From Parapristionchus giblindavisi (lineage: Eukaryota; Nematoda; Chromadorea; Rhabditida; Diplogasteridae), in contig CALSFV010000014.1 in assembly GCA_943737045.1 (NCBI GenBank), positions 682,001 through 746,000 of the forward strand: a DNA stretch of 64,000 nt, read 5' to 3'. Position numbers and translations under genes: made by a program. Each line of letters begins with the position of its first letter. Within the stretch, counting starts at the first letter, position 1. Shown piece after piece: positions 48,151 through 59,511 of the stretch. Below the pieces are notes generated by a model. The model searched no databases. It was not told the DNA's origin and saw only the letters and a list, made by a program, of their open reading frames with translations.

Positions 48151-49477
48151 CTAAAAAATTGGATACTCAAGTTAGACATGACATTATAATAATAATAATA
48201 TAATAATATTTATACGTATTCATGAATAAACAGTGAAACGTGTGAGCAGTTTTACATTGTATCACTTTATCAAGATCAATCACTAATCAGATCTAACAAT
48301 CGGAATCATGTACGTTTCCAGTTGTGCTTCCCTTGTAAGCAGATCTTACTGCTAACAAGCAGCGAAAGCAGTGAAATCACTGGATCGTTAGAGGTATCCA
48401 TGGTAAAGGTGCGACCCGTTATTCTGGACACACTCCTGCGGCAGATCACTGCTAGGCCAGTGATTATTCTTCCGACCTACTGATGTACTTCACTGCGTGA
48501 TCTAGTTACTACCACTTTCCCCTAAGTGGGGCAAAATCAGCACAACACAGCGATAGGTTTCACCGATACTGAACCGTAAAATGTTTAATTTCTCCAAATC
48601 GCTCCAGGTTTACCTTGGGCACTCCCAAAGACCACATTTTCACAGAATTTAAGTAGCAGATAAAATCGAGTTGTTATTTAGCAAACGAAATACTCTTGAT
48701 ATGTTCATATTTGCAAACTCGCAAATCCCTGCATTTTTGTAGGCTTGTTTTAAATGAAAAATACATCTTGGCCATATTGACCACATAAAATACACTTGTT
48801 GTTTGCTACGAGAGTAGCCACAATTAATTTTTATGTTTAGAGAGAGAGAGAGTGTGTGTGTGTCCAAGCGAGATAGTACGTTGATCAGAGAGAGCGCGAG
48901 GAGAGAAAGGAGGGAAAGGAGTGGCAATTGGAATATTTCTGCTTGTAGCAGCTAGTAGCAAGTCAATTTCACAACAACATTTTATACGGACAATATTGAT
49001 ATTATTTATTGGCAATTAATGTCTGTCGATTTCAATATCAAGAAGTCGAACGTTCTATTTATGCAAATACGATGATTTACAGAGATGGACAAATATAGTG
49101 CATTCGAATAGGTTTCACTATCAGGGTAAAGACTATCATACATTCGGTTGGTAATGTCTTTTCCGCTTTCTATTTCCAATAATAATTTAATTCATCCTTA
49201 CTTAGACTATAGAAAATTGCGATACTATGCAACCTTGCCCAAGTCCCTAATATTATTATTGCTTCACCTTTTACTTCTGTATTTATGCACGCACTATAAC
49301 TATCCTACATATTTCTTCTAAATAATTTACATTTACGTGCACGCAAACCTATACTTGTACATCTATTATTATTATATTGTTAATTTAATTTGCTGCTACT
49401 CGTGTCACGGATGAATCAAATAAATAAATAAGTAAATAAATATGTGAAAAGATGCCATTAGGTGCAGCATACCTTAC
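48151..49477. other. No supported gene; one MITE and dispersed repeats
   Basis: 48783-48993 is a MITE (separate entry). 49290-49390 matches the tail of the repeat at 18.3 and 29.9 kb. Confidence 0.5.
48783..48993. mobile_element. MITE with CCGTATAAAAT ends, copy 2
   Basis: TACGAGAGTAGCCA, TTATGTTTAGAGAGAGAG, GATCAGAGAGAGCG and TTTTATACGGACAAT in the same order as at 25.05 kb. Confidence 0.8.
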
Positions 49478-49587
49478 TGAAGACTTGAGCAGCGGAGGGT
49501 TAGTGCAAATCACAGTAGAACAGTCGGACTCGTAGGATATTGAGCCTTGGTCGGTAGTCTTTTTGTAGCTCAATGTTCTCTTTCGCG
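49478..49587 (-). other. Candidate exon, Ser/Thr-rich tail
   Basis: Bounded by CCTTGTCAG| and TCTTCA|GTAAGG. It is open in one frame that passes the donor (KRTLSYKKTTDQGSISYESD), like a cytoplasmic tail. A second frame ends in TAA inside it. If spliced to the acceptor at 48150 it would end SIIRVCPL. No upstream partner found. Confidence 0.25.
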
Positions 49588-50068
49588 CTGACAAGGAACA
49601 GAGAACTAGTGAGTAGAATGAAGGGAGTTTCTACTAATTCGATTGTCAATGAAACTTCCGGAACGTTGCAAATACTGGGACGAACCTGAACCCTAAGGTC
49701 CAAGAACCTGGTCTTAGTTCAGGGAAGCAAGCACTAGAGGGGGAACCTCGAAACCAAGGGTCCAACCAAACTCTGGTCTTAGTAGCAGTGATTAGCGGGT
49801 ACTTAAAGACGGGGCCATCCATCACTGCAACGATTATTGTTGCAACGCGCAGTGGTGCAAAAAGAGCCTTTGAACTCTGATTGCCGAACGTCAAACAACA
49901 CAAGATGCATACAATGAGGAAGTCGAAATGAATGTAGAAAAAAACAGGAAAAAAATGTAATCAAAAATTTGCAAAACCATGTTGATTTTAGTTTTCACAT
50001 TCGTAATGTAATACTGTGACTTATCGGTTTCAATTCTTTTCGTTTCTTTTTTATGTGGGTTATAAACC

Positions 50069-50166
50069 TCTTTACATAATGTTTTTTTTCTGGATTTTCG
50101 AGAGATTATTTCAAGATTGTAACACGATGACCGAAGAATAGAGAAAATAATGAAACCAAGTGATTA

Positions 50167-50204
<38 letters not shown>

Positions 50205-53200
50205 TTTATTTCCTTATGCGATTAAAACAGATGAACGAAAATGATAAATGTAGAATAAATAAATTAATAAGGGAATGGGTATAGCTGCAATAACTTAAGA
50301 ACCCGAGTCATGTGCGAACACAATGTAACCGCACCAATTGGTGAATTAATTAATTGAATTAATTAATTAATGAATTAAGAATTAATTAATTGAATATAAA
50401 CAATTGAATTAATGTGCGAACGTGAAAATGTATTCTATTCTTATTGTTACTCTTTTAATACACCCCATGTGTTAAGTTACAATTCACTTCATGATAATTG
50501 CGTTCGATGATTCAAAGAAAACAATTAGATCAATGTATTTATTATTTTGTTCCAATAAGTCTTCTGAATTTTAATGAAATGCAAAATAAATGAAATTGGA
50601 CTCTTGAGTGATATGAGAACGTATGAGGCGTCAAAAGAAAATAAGCGATTCCGAATTCGCATCTTTGCAATGGAATTTCACGCAGCCGGCGCACATTTTA
50701 CAGTCTGAAAACCGAATAATTAGCCTAATATTGTTCTTTACAATTAAAGTGGGAAATAACTCCCTAGAACCGTAATCCCGACGAAATTATTCTATCACAG
50801 GTGGGAATTTTTCCAGCAGGGTTAAATTTTATGGATATCTTTCTTGCTTATAAACTCTCCGTTCTGAGGTCGTATCCAACGTTGGCAAACCGTTTATCAG
50901 AAAACATGACGTCACAAGCGTGGGGGAGGATCTCTGACAAACGCTTCATCCAACGCTTGTGACGTCACGCGTGCCGGCAAACGGTCTGCCAACCTTCGTG
51001 GATACCTACAGTAGTCACGCTATCTCGCTCTGGTATGGTGCTCAGATAGAGCTGGGGATGTCCAATGATTCTGTGCCCTATCGATACCACGCTCTGGCCT
51101 GCTACACTCGTAGCCAAAAAGGAAATGAGAGCGCGTGGCCAGAGCGGAGATTTTAAAAAATAAATCGATTTAACAAAATTACCTGTATACAATGCACCGG
51201 CAAGATCACGGCAGCGCTCTGTTGTCTCTGAAATTCAACGATTTTTATTTTTAAAGGTACAGACCGAGCTAATTTTGAAAATGCGCTCTGGCAACTCTCG
51301 TAGACGAGGAAAGCGAGAGAGCATTGACTGAGCGAAGACATTCAAATTTTCGTGAAACAGCACTAAACGGTATTGCTACAATGCTCGGCGCAATTCCATA
51401 TGACATTGTGGAGGGTTATCGAAATCGATAAAAAGGATTTTTAAAAATCACAAATTTTTCGTAGTTCCTGAACGAGCGATAGTGCCAGAATACGGAGATA
51501 TGGGTGAGGATGATTATCGTCCAAATTACTATGCAGACAATCAGTCTTTGAGTCACCTGCAAATGTGTGAATTGCATTTAAAATTTAACAATATGATATA
51601 AGTAAAATATATAAGACTGAATGAATGAAAGCAGCACAAAAAACAAAAAAGACATTAATGTTGACCTCTTTACATAATGTTTTTTTCTGGATTCTCGAGA
51701 CATTATTTCAAGATTGTAACACGATGACCGAAGAATAGAGAAAATAATGAAACCAAGTGATTAGAATAATAATAATAATAATATTTATTTCCTTATGCGA
51801 TTAAAACAGATGAACGAAAATGATAAATGTAGAATAAATAAATTAATAAGGGAATGGGTATAGCTGCAATAACTTAAGAACCCGAGTCATGTGCGAACAC
51901 AATGTAACCGCACCAATTGGTGAATTAATTAATTGAATTAATTAATTAATGAATTAAGAATTAATTAATTGAATATAAACAATTGAATTAATGTGCGAAC
52001 GTGAAAATGTATTCTATTCTTATTGTTACTCTTTTAATACACCCCATGTGTTAAGTTACAATTCACTTCATGATAATTGCGTTCGATGATTCAAAGAAAA
52101 CAATTAGATCAATGTATTTATTTTGTTCCAATAAATCTTCTGAATTTTAATGAAATGCAAAATGAATTAAATTGTACTCTTGAATGATATGAGAACGTAT
52201 GAGTCTTCAATAGAAAATAAGCGATTCCGAATTCGCCTGTTTGCAATGGAAATTTCACGCAGCCGGCGCACATTTTACAGTCTGAAAACCGAATAATTAG
52301 CTTAATGTTGTTCTTTACAATTAAAGTGGGAAATAACTCCCTAGAACCGTAATCCCGACGAAATTATTCTATCACAGGTGGGAATTTTTCCAGCAGGGTT
52401 AAATTTTATGGATATCTTTCTTGCTTATAAACTCTCCGTTCTGAGGTAGTATCCAACGTTGGCAAACCGTTTATCAGAAAACATGACGTCACAAGCGTGG
52501 GGGAGGATCTCTGACAAACGCTTCATCCAACGCTTGTGACGTCACGCGTGCCGGCAAACGGTCTGCCAACCTTCATGGATACCTACAGTAGTCACGCTAT
52601 CTCGCTCTGGTATGGTGCTCAGATAGAGCTGGGGATGTCCAATGATTCTGTGCCCTATCGATACCACGCTCTGGCCTGCTACACTCGTAGCCAAAAAGGA
52701 AATGAGAGCGCGTGGCCAGAGCGGAGATTTTAAAAAATAAATCGATTTAACAAAATTACCTGTATACAATGCACCGGCAAGATCACGGCAGCGCTCTGTT
52801 GTCTCTGAAATTCAACGATTTTTATTTTTAAAGGTACAGACCGAGCTAATTTTGAAAATGCGCTCTGGCAACTCTCGTAGACGAGGAAAGCGAGAGAGCA
52901 TTGACTGAGCGAAGACATTCAAATTTTCGTGAAACAGCACTAAACGGTATTGCTACAATGCTCGGCGCAATTCCATATGACATTGTGGAGGGTTATCGAA
53001 ATCGATAAAAAGGATTTTTAAAAATCACAAATTTTTCGTAGTTCCTGAACGAGCGATAGTGCCAGAATACGGAGATATGGGTGAGGATGATTATCGTCCA
53101 AATTACTATGCAGACAATCAGTCTTTGAGTCACCTGCAAATGTGTGAATTGCATTTAAAATTTAACAATATGATATAAGTAAAATATATAAGACTGAATG

Positions 53201-54830
53201 AATGAAAGCAGCACAAAAAACAAAAAAGACATTAATGTTGACCTCTTTACATAATGTTTTTTTCTGGATTCTCGAGACATTATTTCAAGATTGTAACACG
53301 ATGACCGAAGAATAGAGAAAATAATGAAACCAAGTGATTAGAATAATAATAATAATAATATTTATTTCCTTATGCGATTAAAACAGATGAACGAAAATGA
53401 TAAATGTAGAATAAATAAATTAATAAGGGAATGGGTATAGCTGCAATAACTTAAGAACCCGAGTCATGTGCGAACACAATGTAACCGCACCAATTGGTGA
53501 ATTAATTAATTGAATTAATTAATTAATGAATTAAGAATTAATTAATTGAATATAAACAATTGAATTAATGTGCGAACGTGAAAATGTATTCTATTCTTAT
53601 TGTTACTCTTTTAATACACCCCATGTGTTAAGTTACAATTCACTTCATGATAATTGCGTTCGATGATTCAAAGAAAACAATTAGATCAATGTATTTATTT
53701 TGTTCCAATAAATCTTCTGAATTTTAATGAAATGCAAAATGAATTAAATTGTACTCTTGAATGATATGAGAACGTATGAGTCTTCAATAGAAAATAAGCG
53801 ATTCCGAATTCGCCTGTTTGCAATGGAAATTTCACGCAGCCGGCGCACATTTTACAGTCTGAAAACCGAATAATTAGCTTAATGTTGTTCTTTACAATTA
53901 AAGTGGGAAATAACTCCCTAGAACCGTAATCCCGACGAAATTATTCTATCACAGGTGGGAATTTTTCCAGCAGGGTTAAATTTTATGGATATCTTTCTTG
54001 CTTATAAACTCTCCGTTCTGAGGTAGTATCCAACGTTGGCAAACCGTTTATCAGAAAACATGACGTCACAAGCGTGGGGGAGGATCTCTGACAAACGCTT
54101 CATCCAACGCTTGTGACGTCACGCGTGCCGGCAAACGGTCTGCCAACCTTCATGGATACCTACAGTAGTCACGCTATCTCGCTCTGGTATCCACCACAGA
54201 TAGAGCTGGGGATGTCCAATGATTCTGTGCCCTATCGATACCACGCTCTGGCCTGCTACACTCGTAGCCAAAAAGGAAATGAGAGCGCGTGGCCAGAGCG
54301 GAGATTTTAAAAAATAAATCGATTTAACAAAATTACCTGTATACAATGCACCGGCAAGATCACGGCAGCGCTCTGTTGTCTCTGAAATTCAACGATTTTT
54401 ATTTTTAAAGGTACAGACCGAGCTAATTTTGAAAATGCGCTCTGGCAACTCTCGTAGACGAGGAAAGCGAGAGAGCATTGACTGAGCGAAGACATTCAAA
54501 TTTTCGTGAAACAGCACTAAACGGTATAGCTACAATGCTCGGCGCAATTCCACATGAGATTGTGGAAGGTTATCGAAATCGAAAAAAAAAGGAAATTTTA
54601 AAAACTCACAAATTGTTCGTAGTTCCTGAACGAGCGATACTGCCAGAAAACGGAGATATGGGTGAGCATAATTATCGCCCAAATTACTATGCAGACAATC
54701 AGTCTTCGCGTGACCTGCAATTGTATGAATTGCATTTAAAATTTAACAATATGATATAATATATGATGTAAGTAAACTATATTAGACTGAATGTCTGAAA
54801 GTAGCATTTAAACAACAACAAAAAATTCAA
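50069..54830. repeat. Tandem triplication of a ~1577-bp unit
   Basis: Units start at CCTCTTTACATAATG: 50069, 51665 and 53242. Unit 1 is 1596 bp because of a longer (AAT)n; unit 2 is 1577 bp. Units 2 and 3 are almost identical until a replaced GGTGCTCAG/CCACCACAG block at 54189 and a diverged right end after ~54520. Each unit holds two minus-strand exons, a hairpin MITE, a self-complementary TGACGTCACAAGCGT.../...ACGCTTGTGACGTCA block and a + coding-like remnant. Confidence 0.97.
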
Positions 54831-55384
54831 CTTTTCACAATCTCTCTAGCCACTCCAGCGTGATTTTTTAAAGCATTACCAGCAGAACTGATTTTTTTTA
54901 AAAGAAAACAGGTAAAAAGAGTTTTTAAAGATATAAATGCGTTATTGTATCACCCTTCTGTTTTCTTCAGTGTAGAGACGATCGTTGTCGAAGCAGAAAT
55001 GGAGGGAGTAGAATAGGATAACAAAGCCGACGATGACTGAAACATCAAATGATACGGTACTGATCTTTGATCTAAATCGCTCTGACTCCGCCCACTTTTG
55101 GGGCGATCTGGGTTTCTGGAGAAGTGTCGATACTTACTCTGCTATTTCAAAACTAGCCTCTCACAAAAAAAAAGCACACCAAAGTGTTGGGAAAAGTCGC
55201 CTCAGCATCTGTTTTGCCCGCTATTCTCATCTCGCATTTTGTGCTAACGTGATGCAGGTTGGCCTATGTGCCAATCAACCAATTTTAGGGCTAAACATGG
55301 AATCATGAACGAACTGTTGAAAAAGAAGATGAAATTGTGCAGAACTACAAGTCGATTGAAGCGTAATTTATCCATCGATGTCAT
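53832..55384 (-). CDS. Two-pass membrane protein candidate, 96 aa, with triplicated 3' exons
   Basis: Exons 55384-55249, 55036-54954, 54381-54337 and 53858-53832 join in phase. An acceptor (ATTGCAG) lies 7 nt before the ATG. Segments: RLVVLHNFIFFFNSSFMIPC then LALKLV, a loop, IVGFVILFYSLHFCF, and a charged DNDRLYTEENRR. The 45-nt exon RQQSAAVILPVHCIQ (phase 0-0) and the terminal exon TVKCAPAA lie in each unit of the tandem triplication, with further copies at 52804-52760/52281-52255 and 51227-51183/50704-50678. If the second intron (weak donor AGG|GTGATA) is not used, the protein ends three codons later. The ALKLV block is shared with the 39.5-kb protein. Function unknown. Confidence 0.4.
54500..54759 (+). 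pseudogene. Coding-like remnant, intact only in tandem unit 3
   Basis: Reads ETALNGIATMLGAIPHEIVE ... LQLYELHLKFNNMI to a stop. In units 1 and 2 the same stretch has a stop after EGYRNR and a frameshift-like change. The 5' side merges into a hairpin MITE, so the start is not real. It may be the end of a transposase-like or host gene; not identified. Confidence 0.35.
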
Positions 55385-55576
55385 ATCGAACCTGCAATAT
55401 TTGATCTTTGATCTTTGAATACAATACACTACATTCATTTTATTAGCACTAACGGTATGAGCAGAAGAGTAAGAAGAACACAATGACAAAAATAGTCAAA
55501 GAAGCGAAAAAATACGACGAGCCTTACGAATCGTTCAAAAAGGATAGTTGAATAACCGGCAGGACCGAAGAGACCG

Positions 55577-55731
55577 ATCACACAGAGAAAAGAGGTGTAA
55601 TCCACAGCACATAAGACCTATGAAGTGTTATATTTAACACTTTTTGGGTGTTAAAATAGCTCAAAAAGTGTTAAATATAACACATCATAGGTTTTATGTG
55701 CTGTGGATTACACCTCTTTTCTCTGTGTGAT
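55577..55731. mobile_element. 155-bp near-perfect hairpin MITE
   Basis: Arms ATCACACAGAGAAAAGAGGT, TGTAATCCACAGCACATAA and AGTGTTATATTTAACACTTT mirror each other with very few mismatches, which implies recent insertion. A single copy in this window. Confidence 0.92.
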
Positions 55732-56537
55732 AAGTCCGATGAACCAACGGAACGGATGGAACAATGGACCGATAGGTCGGATATGCCGAATGTGGAGTCT
55801 TGTAAATGACCTATGCCGATCTTCCCACTCTATGGCTCTGCTTTAGCACCCTCCCTCTGATTCTCTCCCTCTTCCTCCTCTCTTTCTCCCCTCCCATTCT
55901 CTCTCTCTCTCCCTCTCTTTCCCCCCTCCTCCCTCTCCTTCTCACATCCTCACCCGCCATGACCTATTGCGCCATCAACCTACAACCCCTTCATCCACGG
56001 ACAAAGTATTGATTGAAAATATCGATCGATAAATCAGTTAAAAACAGATCTACTATAGCATTCCATCTTACGAGTTGCATAACGCGAGTATAACTTGATC
56101 TTTGATCTTTGGTCTTTTTTCTGTACGGCAGAGACAGCGAAACGGTCGAACGCGGTATCCGCACTGCTCTTGTACCTGCGCATCTTCTGATGAAATCTCG
56201 TATTTTCAAAGCTCCGATCTACATATGCTACGAATTTTTTACACTATTTCTGAAATTTGATTTTGATCTGTGTACCGTGATCTTTGATCGTTGTCCACAA
56301 ATTTCCAAACAATGTGCGAATGAAGATTTCAAAAATGCTTTTTTTCTGCTTAAAGAAAATAAATCTTATATTTAAAAACTTGTAGTCGCAATTAGCTTGA
56401 ATATGGAACTGAATTTAGACTATAATTTATTCTAAATTGACAATGTTTCTCCTTGATTGTAAATCGAACAAATAACAACAGAATATAGAATATTTATCCC
56501 AAGAAATACTCAGAAATAATCAATAATCACAATATTA
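55732..56537. other. No supported gene
   Basis: CT-rich tract at 55855-55945. GATCTTTGATC motifs at 56098 and 56278 resemble those of the rhomboid introns. Confidence 0.4.
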
Positions 56538-56672
56538 ATCAAGCGATCAAGAGGAAGACCCGAATTGAGACGGAACGATGAATTTGTGAAGATAGTCGGG
56601 CCAGGCGGCTTTATGAGCGTTGCACGCAGCAAGGATCAGTGGAACCATATCATGTCACTACAGATTCGATGA
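56538..56672 (+). pseudogene. Non-LTR retrotransposon (RTE-like) 3' coding fragment
   Basis: One frame reads KRSRGRPELRRNDEFVKIVG then FMSVARSKDQWNHIM and a stop. The pattern R.RGRP...W/RRNDE..K..G.....AR.K..W is the usual end of LINE reverse-transcriptase polyproteins. No reverse-transcriptase core is present upstream. Confidence 0.55.
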
Positions 56673-56888
56673 CACACCGCTTAGTTGAACTCGATAAAGT
56701 GATTAAATGTAAAAATGTAAAAATCAATAATCATGTGATTGATTGGTTATTTATTATTTTATCAACGTGTGTATGCACAAAACGAAACACATAAAAATGA
56801 CGAGTGAAAATTCATGAACTTTAAATGTGATTTATTGGGGGGGGGGTCATTTCATTTCATTCAAATCACAGGTCGAAGGCTGTATGAA

Positions 56889-57195
56889 CTAGAGTTGGCT
56901 ATTCGGGGGTTGCGGCCCGCAATGGCCTTGACTCTTTATTTCTAATGATTGCGGGCCCGCAATGCGGTGTAAAATCATTGCGGACCCGCAATGCCATTGC
57001 GGGCCCGCAATGATTCTGTTCTCTCAAGCAAACGAGAGAGCGAAGGAAAGTGAAGAGAACAAAAGAACGACCGATCACAAAAAGTGGCCAGATAGGAATA
57101 AAGTAGTCATTGCGGGCCGCAATGCTATTGCGGGCCCGCAATGATTTAACAAGCATTGCGGGCCCGCAATGCGTGTCCGTTATTGCCAACCCTAG
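56889..57195. mobile_element. GGGCCC-palindrome MITE, copy 3
   Basis: CTAGAGTTGGC / GCCAACCCTAG ends and five or six TTGCGGGCCCGCAA-type palindromes. The interior between palindromes differs from copies 1-2, so only ends and palindromes are conserved. Confidence 0.88.
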
Positions 57196-57372
57196 TATGA
57201 ACTCTTGTTGAATGGGCGGGGGTCAGGGTGTGATATCTCGGGGGGTGGAAAGGGGGTTACCAAAGGAAGAACGCACTATCGTTGTTAATATTCCAGACCA
57301 GTCTACCTTCGTGCCACTGCCTTTCAGCTGATTTGTTGGCAGAGTAGAAGTCTGAAGCAACTTCCTCACGTG

Positions 57373-57527
57373 CTGTGGTATTTCAAAACGTATAGTTTAT
57401 TTACACTTTCAGTTTAAGTAGACTTTTAAGTCTACTTAAAAAAAGAAAAAGTGAAGTCACTCACTTAGACTTAAAGTAAGCTTCAAGTCAGTGAGATATT
57501 TTAAGTAGACGTTTTGAAGTAACAGAG
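57373..57527. mobile_element. CTCTGGTATTTT-family MITE, distant member
   Basis: CTGTGGTATTT left end, AACAGAG right end, and AGTTTAAGTAGACTTTTAAG stem blocks. Shorter than the 208-bp members and lacking their core. Confidence 0.6.
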
Positions 57528-57738
57528 TAAGAGAGATAATTCAAATCTCACTGCAAAAATGCAAATGAAAGGTTATTCCGTTACATTTTCTCAACTGAAC
57601 ATGTTAAAAATAATAATTCTTATTGTTAAAAAAATTATTATTGGAATCCTCCCTTCATCTAGTATTATACTTGATATGAATAAATTGAATTGAATTGTTG
57701 GAAGGATTTTTGAAATTATTTAAACTATACACAGTTAT

Positions 57739-57834
57739 ATATGCGGTGTAACATTTGCGAAACGTGTCCGTTTCACTAACAGACAAAAACTGTTGTAGAC
57801 GTGAGCACGTTTCGCAAAAATGTTACACCGCAAT
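57739..57834. mobile_element. Hairpin MITE (TGCGGTGTAACATTT ends)
   Basis: GCGGTGTAACATTTGCGAAA and TTTCGCAAAAATGTTACACC are inverted around GACAAAAACTGTTGTAGAC. Confidence 0.85.
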
Positions 57835-57839
57835 ATAAA

Positions 57840-58486
57840 TGTAGTGATTGGTCTTACATATGTTAGCGTCCGTTTGCTTGCACTCTGTCACACTGTTATC
57901 GGCCCCACAGCAGGAATAGCTGGCGACGATTCCTGAGTGGTTTATACTTACTTGCAATAATTGTTTAAAGGTGGTGTCCCACGAATAGTTTCGTGAACAA
58001 ACTGTGAAGACAGAAAGGTAGCAAAAGTTATTCTACATACCGTACACTATTTATTTTATGCTGATTCAGCTTATTGATCGCTAGAAACATCAACGAACCA
58101 TCAGGCCGGTGCAGGGAAAGGCGCGCTTTTTGAAAATTGAAGAAATTTGGCAATAGGTTTCGAACTCGTGTCAAACTGGTAACGAGTCTGAACGTTTGCC
58201 ACTGCGCTGTGGGTAGATGTGTGGCAGCGCTAACTTTTCGCATATCACTTTGCATTCGCGCAAGGGGTGTAGTGATTTACATGAATATTCTCGATGACCT
58301 CTTCATTGCGCACACTATTTCTCTGTTCTCTAACAATGAGAGAACGCGTAGAGTGTTGAAGAGACCGCTGGCAATGGTTTCAGTTCTTTTAATCACGATT
58401 AGTTTAGAAAACGAAAAGATGTGATGTCTGGTGCAAATGTTGTTCGAAATAGTTGGAAAAAAAACAAGCAAGATAATATTCGACAC
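57840..58486. other. No supported gene; repeat fragments
   Basis: 57965-58025 is the inverted match of 43570-43650. 58297-58377 is a degraded CCTCACTCAATGG-family MITE. 58150-58221 (minus) has a tRNA-like pattern (B-box-like GAGTTCGAAACC) and may be a SINE head. Confidence 0.4.
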
Positions 58487-58584
58487 TCCAAGAAAATTTG
58501 AAACTCTCCGCTCTGGACACACTCTCTCGCTTTCTTTGTCTACGAGAGAGTTTTGTCAGAGCGGAGTATAAAATTTGCTTGGGG
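58487..58584. mobile_element. Hairpin MITE, CTCTCCGCTCTGGC family
   Basis: CCAAGAAAATTTGAAACTCT start, CTCTCTCGCTTTCTTTGTC centre, GTCAGAGCGGAG arm and TTTGCTTGGGG end. Confidence 0.88.
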
Positions 58585-59511
58585 AAAAACACATAAACAA
58601 TCATTACTCTCGTCTGTCATCTGGCTCAATCCTCTCTCAAAATTCTTCGAATAGTAGTAATGGAATGTTTTTGAGACGTGGTGTTGTCTCTCCAGGATGG
58701 TGGAATTACGATTTTTTTAACGATTTGGACACATTTATCTAGAGGTCAAGGGATGAGGGCTCTGATATGCATAGCACTCCACTTCTCACTCCTCGCCTCG
58801 CTGAGAAAGTTGACACCGATTGCGTTGCGGAAGGAATCGCTCCATCGCGTGATAGGCCGGCCCTTTCTTCCGATGGTGGAATACTAAAAAAATATGATCT
58901 ATTGAGTATACCACTGGTAATCACTTCTAAGGCGCTCAGATGAGAACCTATGAATGCGAATCGACTAAATGACAATATAAATATAAAAAGGTAAGGATAA
59001 AAATATAGAGATAAGAAAATAATAGAGGTCTATCGTGACGGCTACTCACTTCGGAATCAGCTTATTTCATCTCCTTTCCCAAGCATTTTCCAACTAATCG
59101 TTGAATCGTTGCCTTAGAGGGATCACTACTCGGAGTATCGACATCGGCTCTAAGCAACAGACATGGTTATCCCATGGGATAGACCCACCCGCAAAAATTT
59201 ACTTTTCATGGTTACCCACAAGCAAAATTGGACAATATATTGACGGTTTTCTTGAAATTTTCACGATTTTTAGGTACCCACATGCGTTTTTATCTCAAAA
59301 TCGGGTTACCCACACGCGTTTTTGACCCAAAATCAAGATACCCACACGCATTTGAAGGGGCTGGGATATTGATGGACCATCACTGTCTAAGCAACAGGAA
59401 AGTTTCACTGCTCTCTTATGTTCTCGCAAGTAGCAGTTACACATAACATCTCGTCACGGAAATGCCTGAAAAGAAGTAAATGTTCTCTCGAATTATTTGT
59501 TACTTATTGTA
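58585..59511. other. No gene; degenerate minisatellite at 59212-59350
   Basis: 59212-59350 repeats GGTTACCCACA(C/A)GCGTTTTT-like units about four times at ~33-bp spacing. The pair TCTAAGCAACAG flanks it at 59150 and 59387. Confidence 0.6.
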
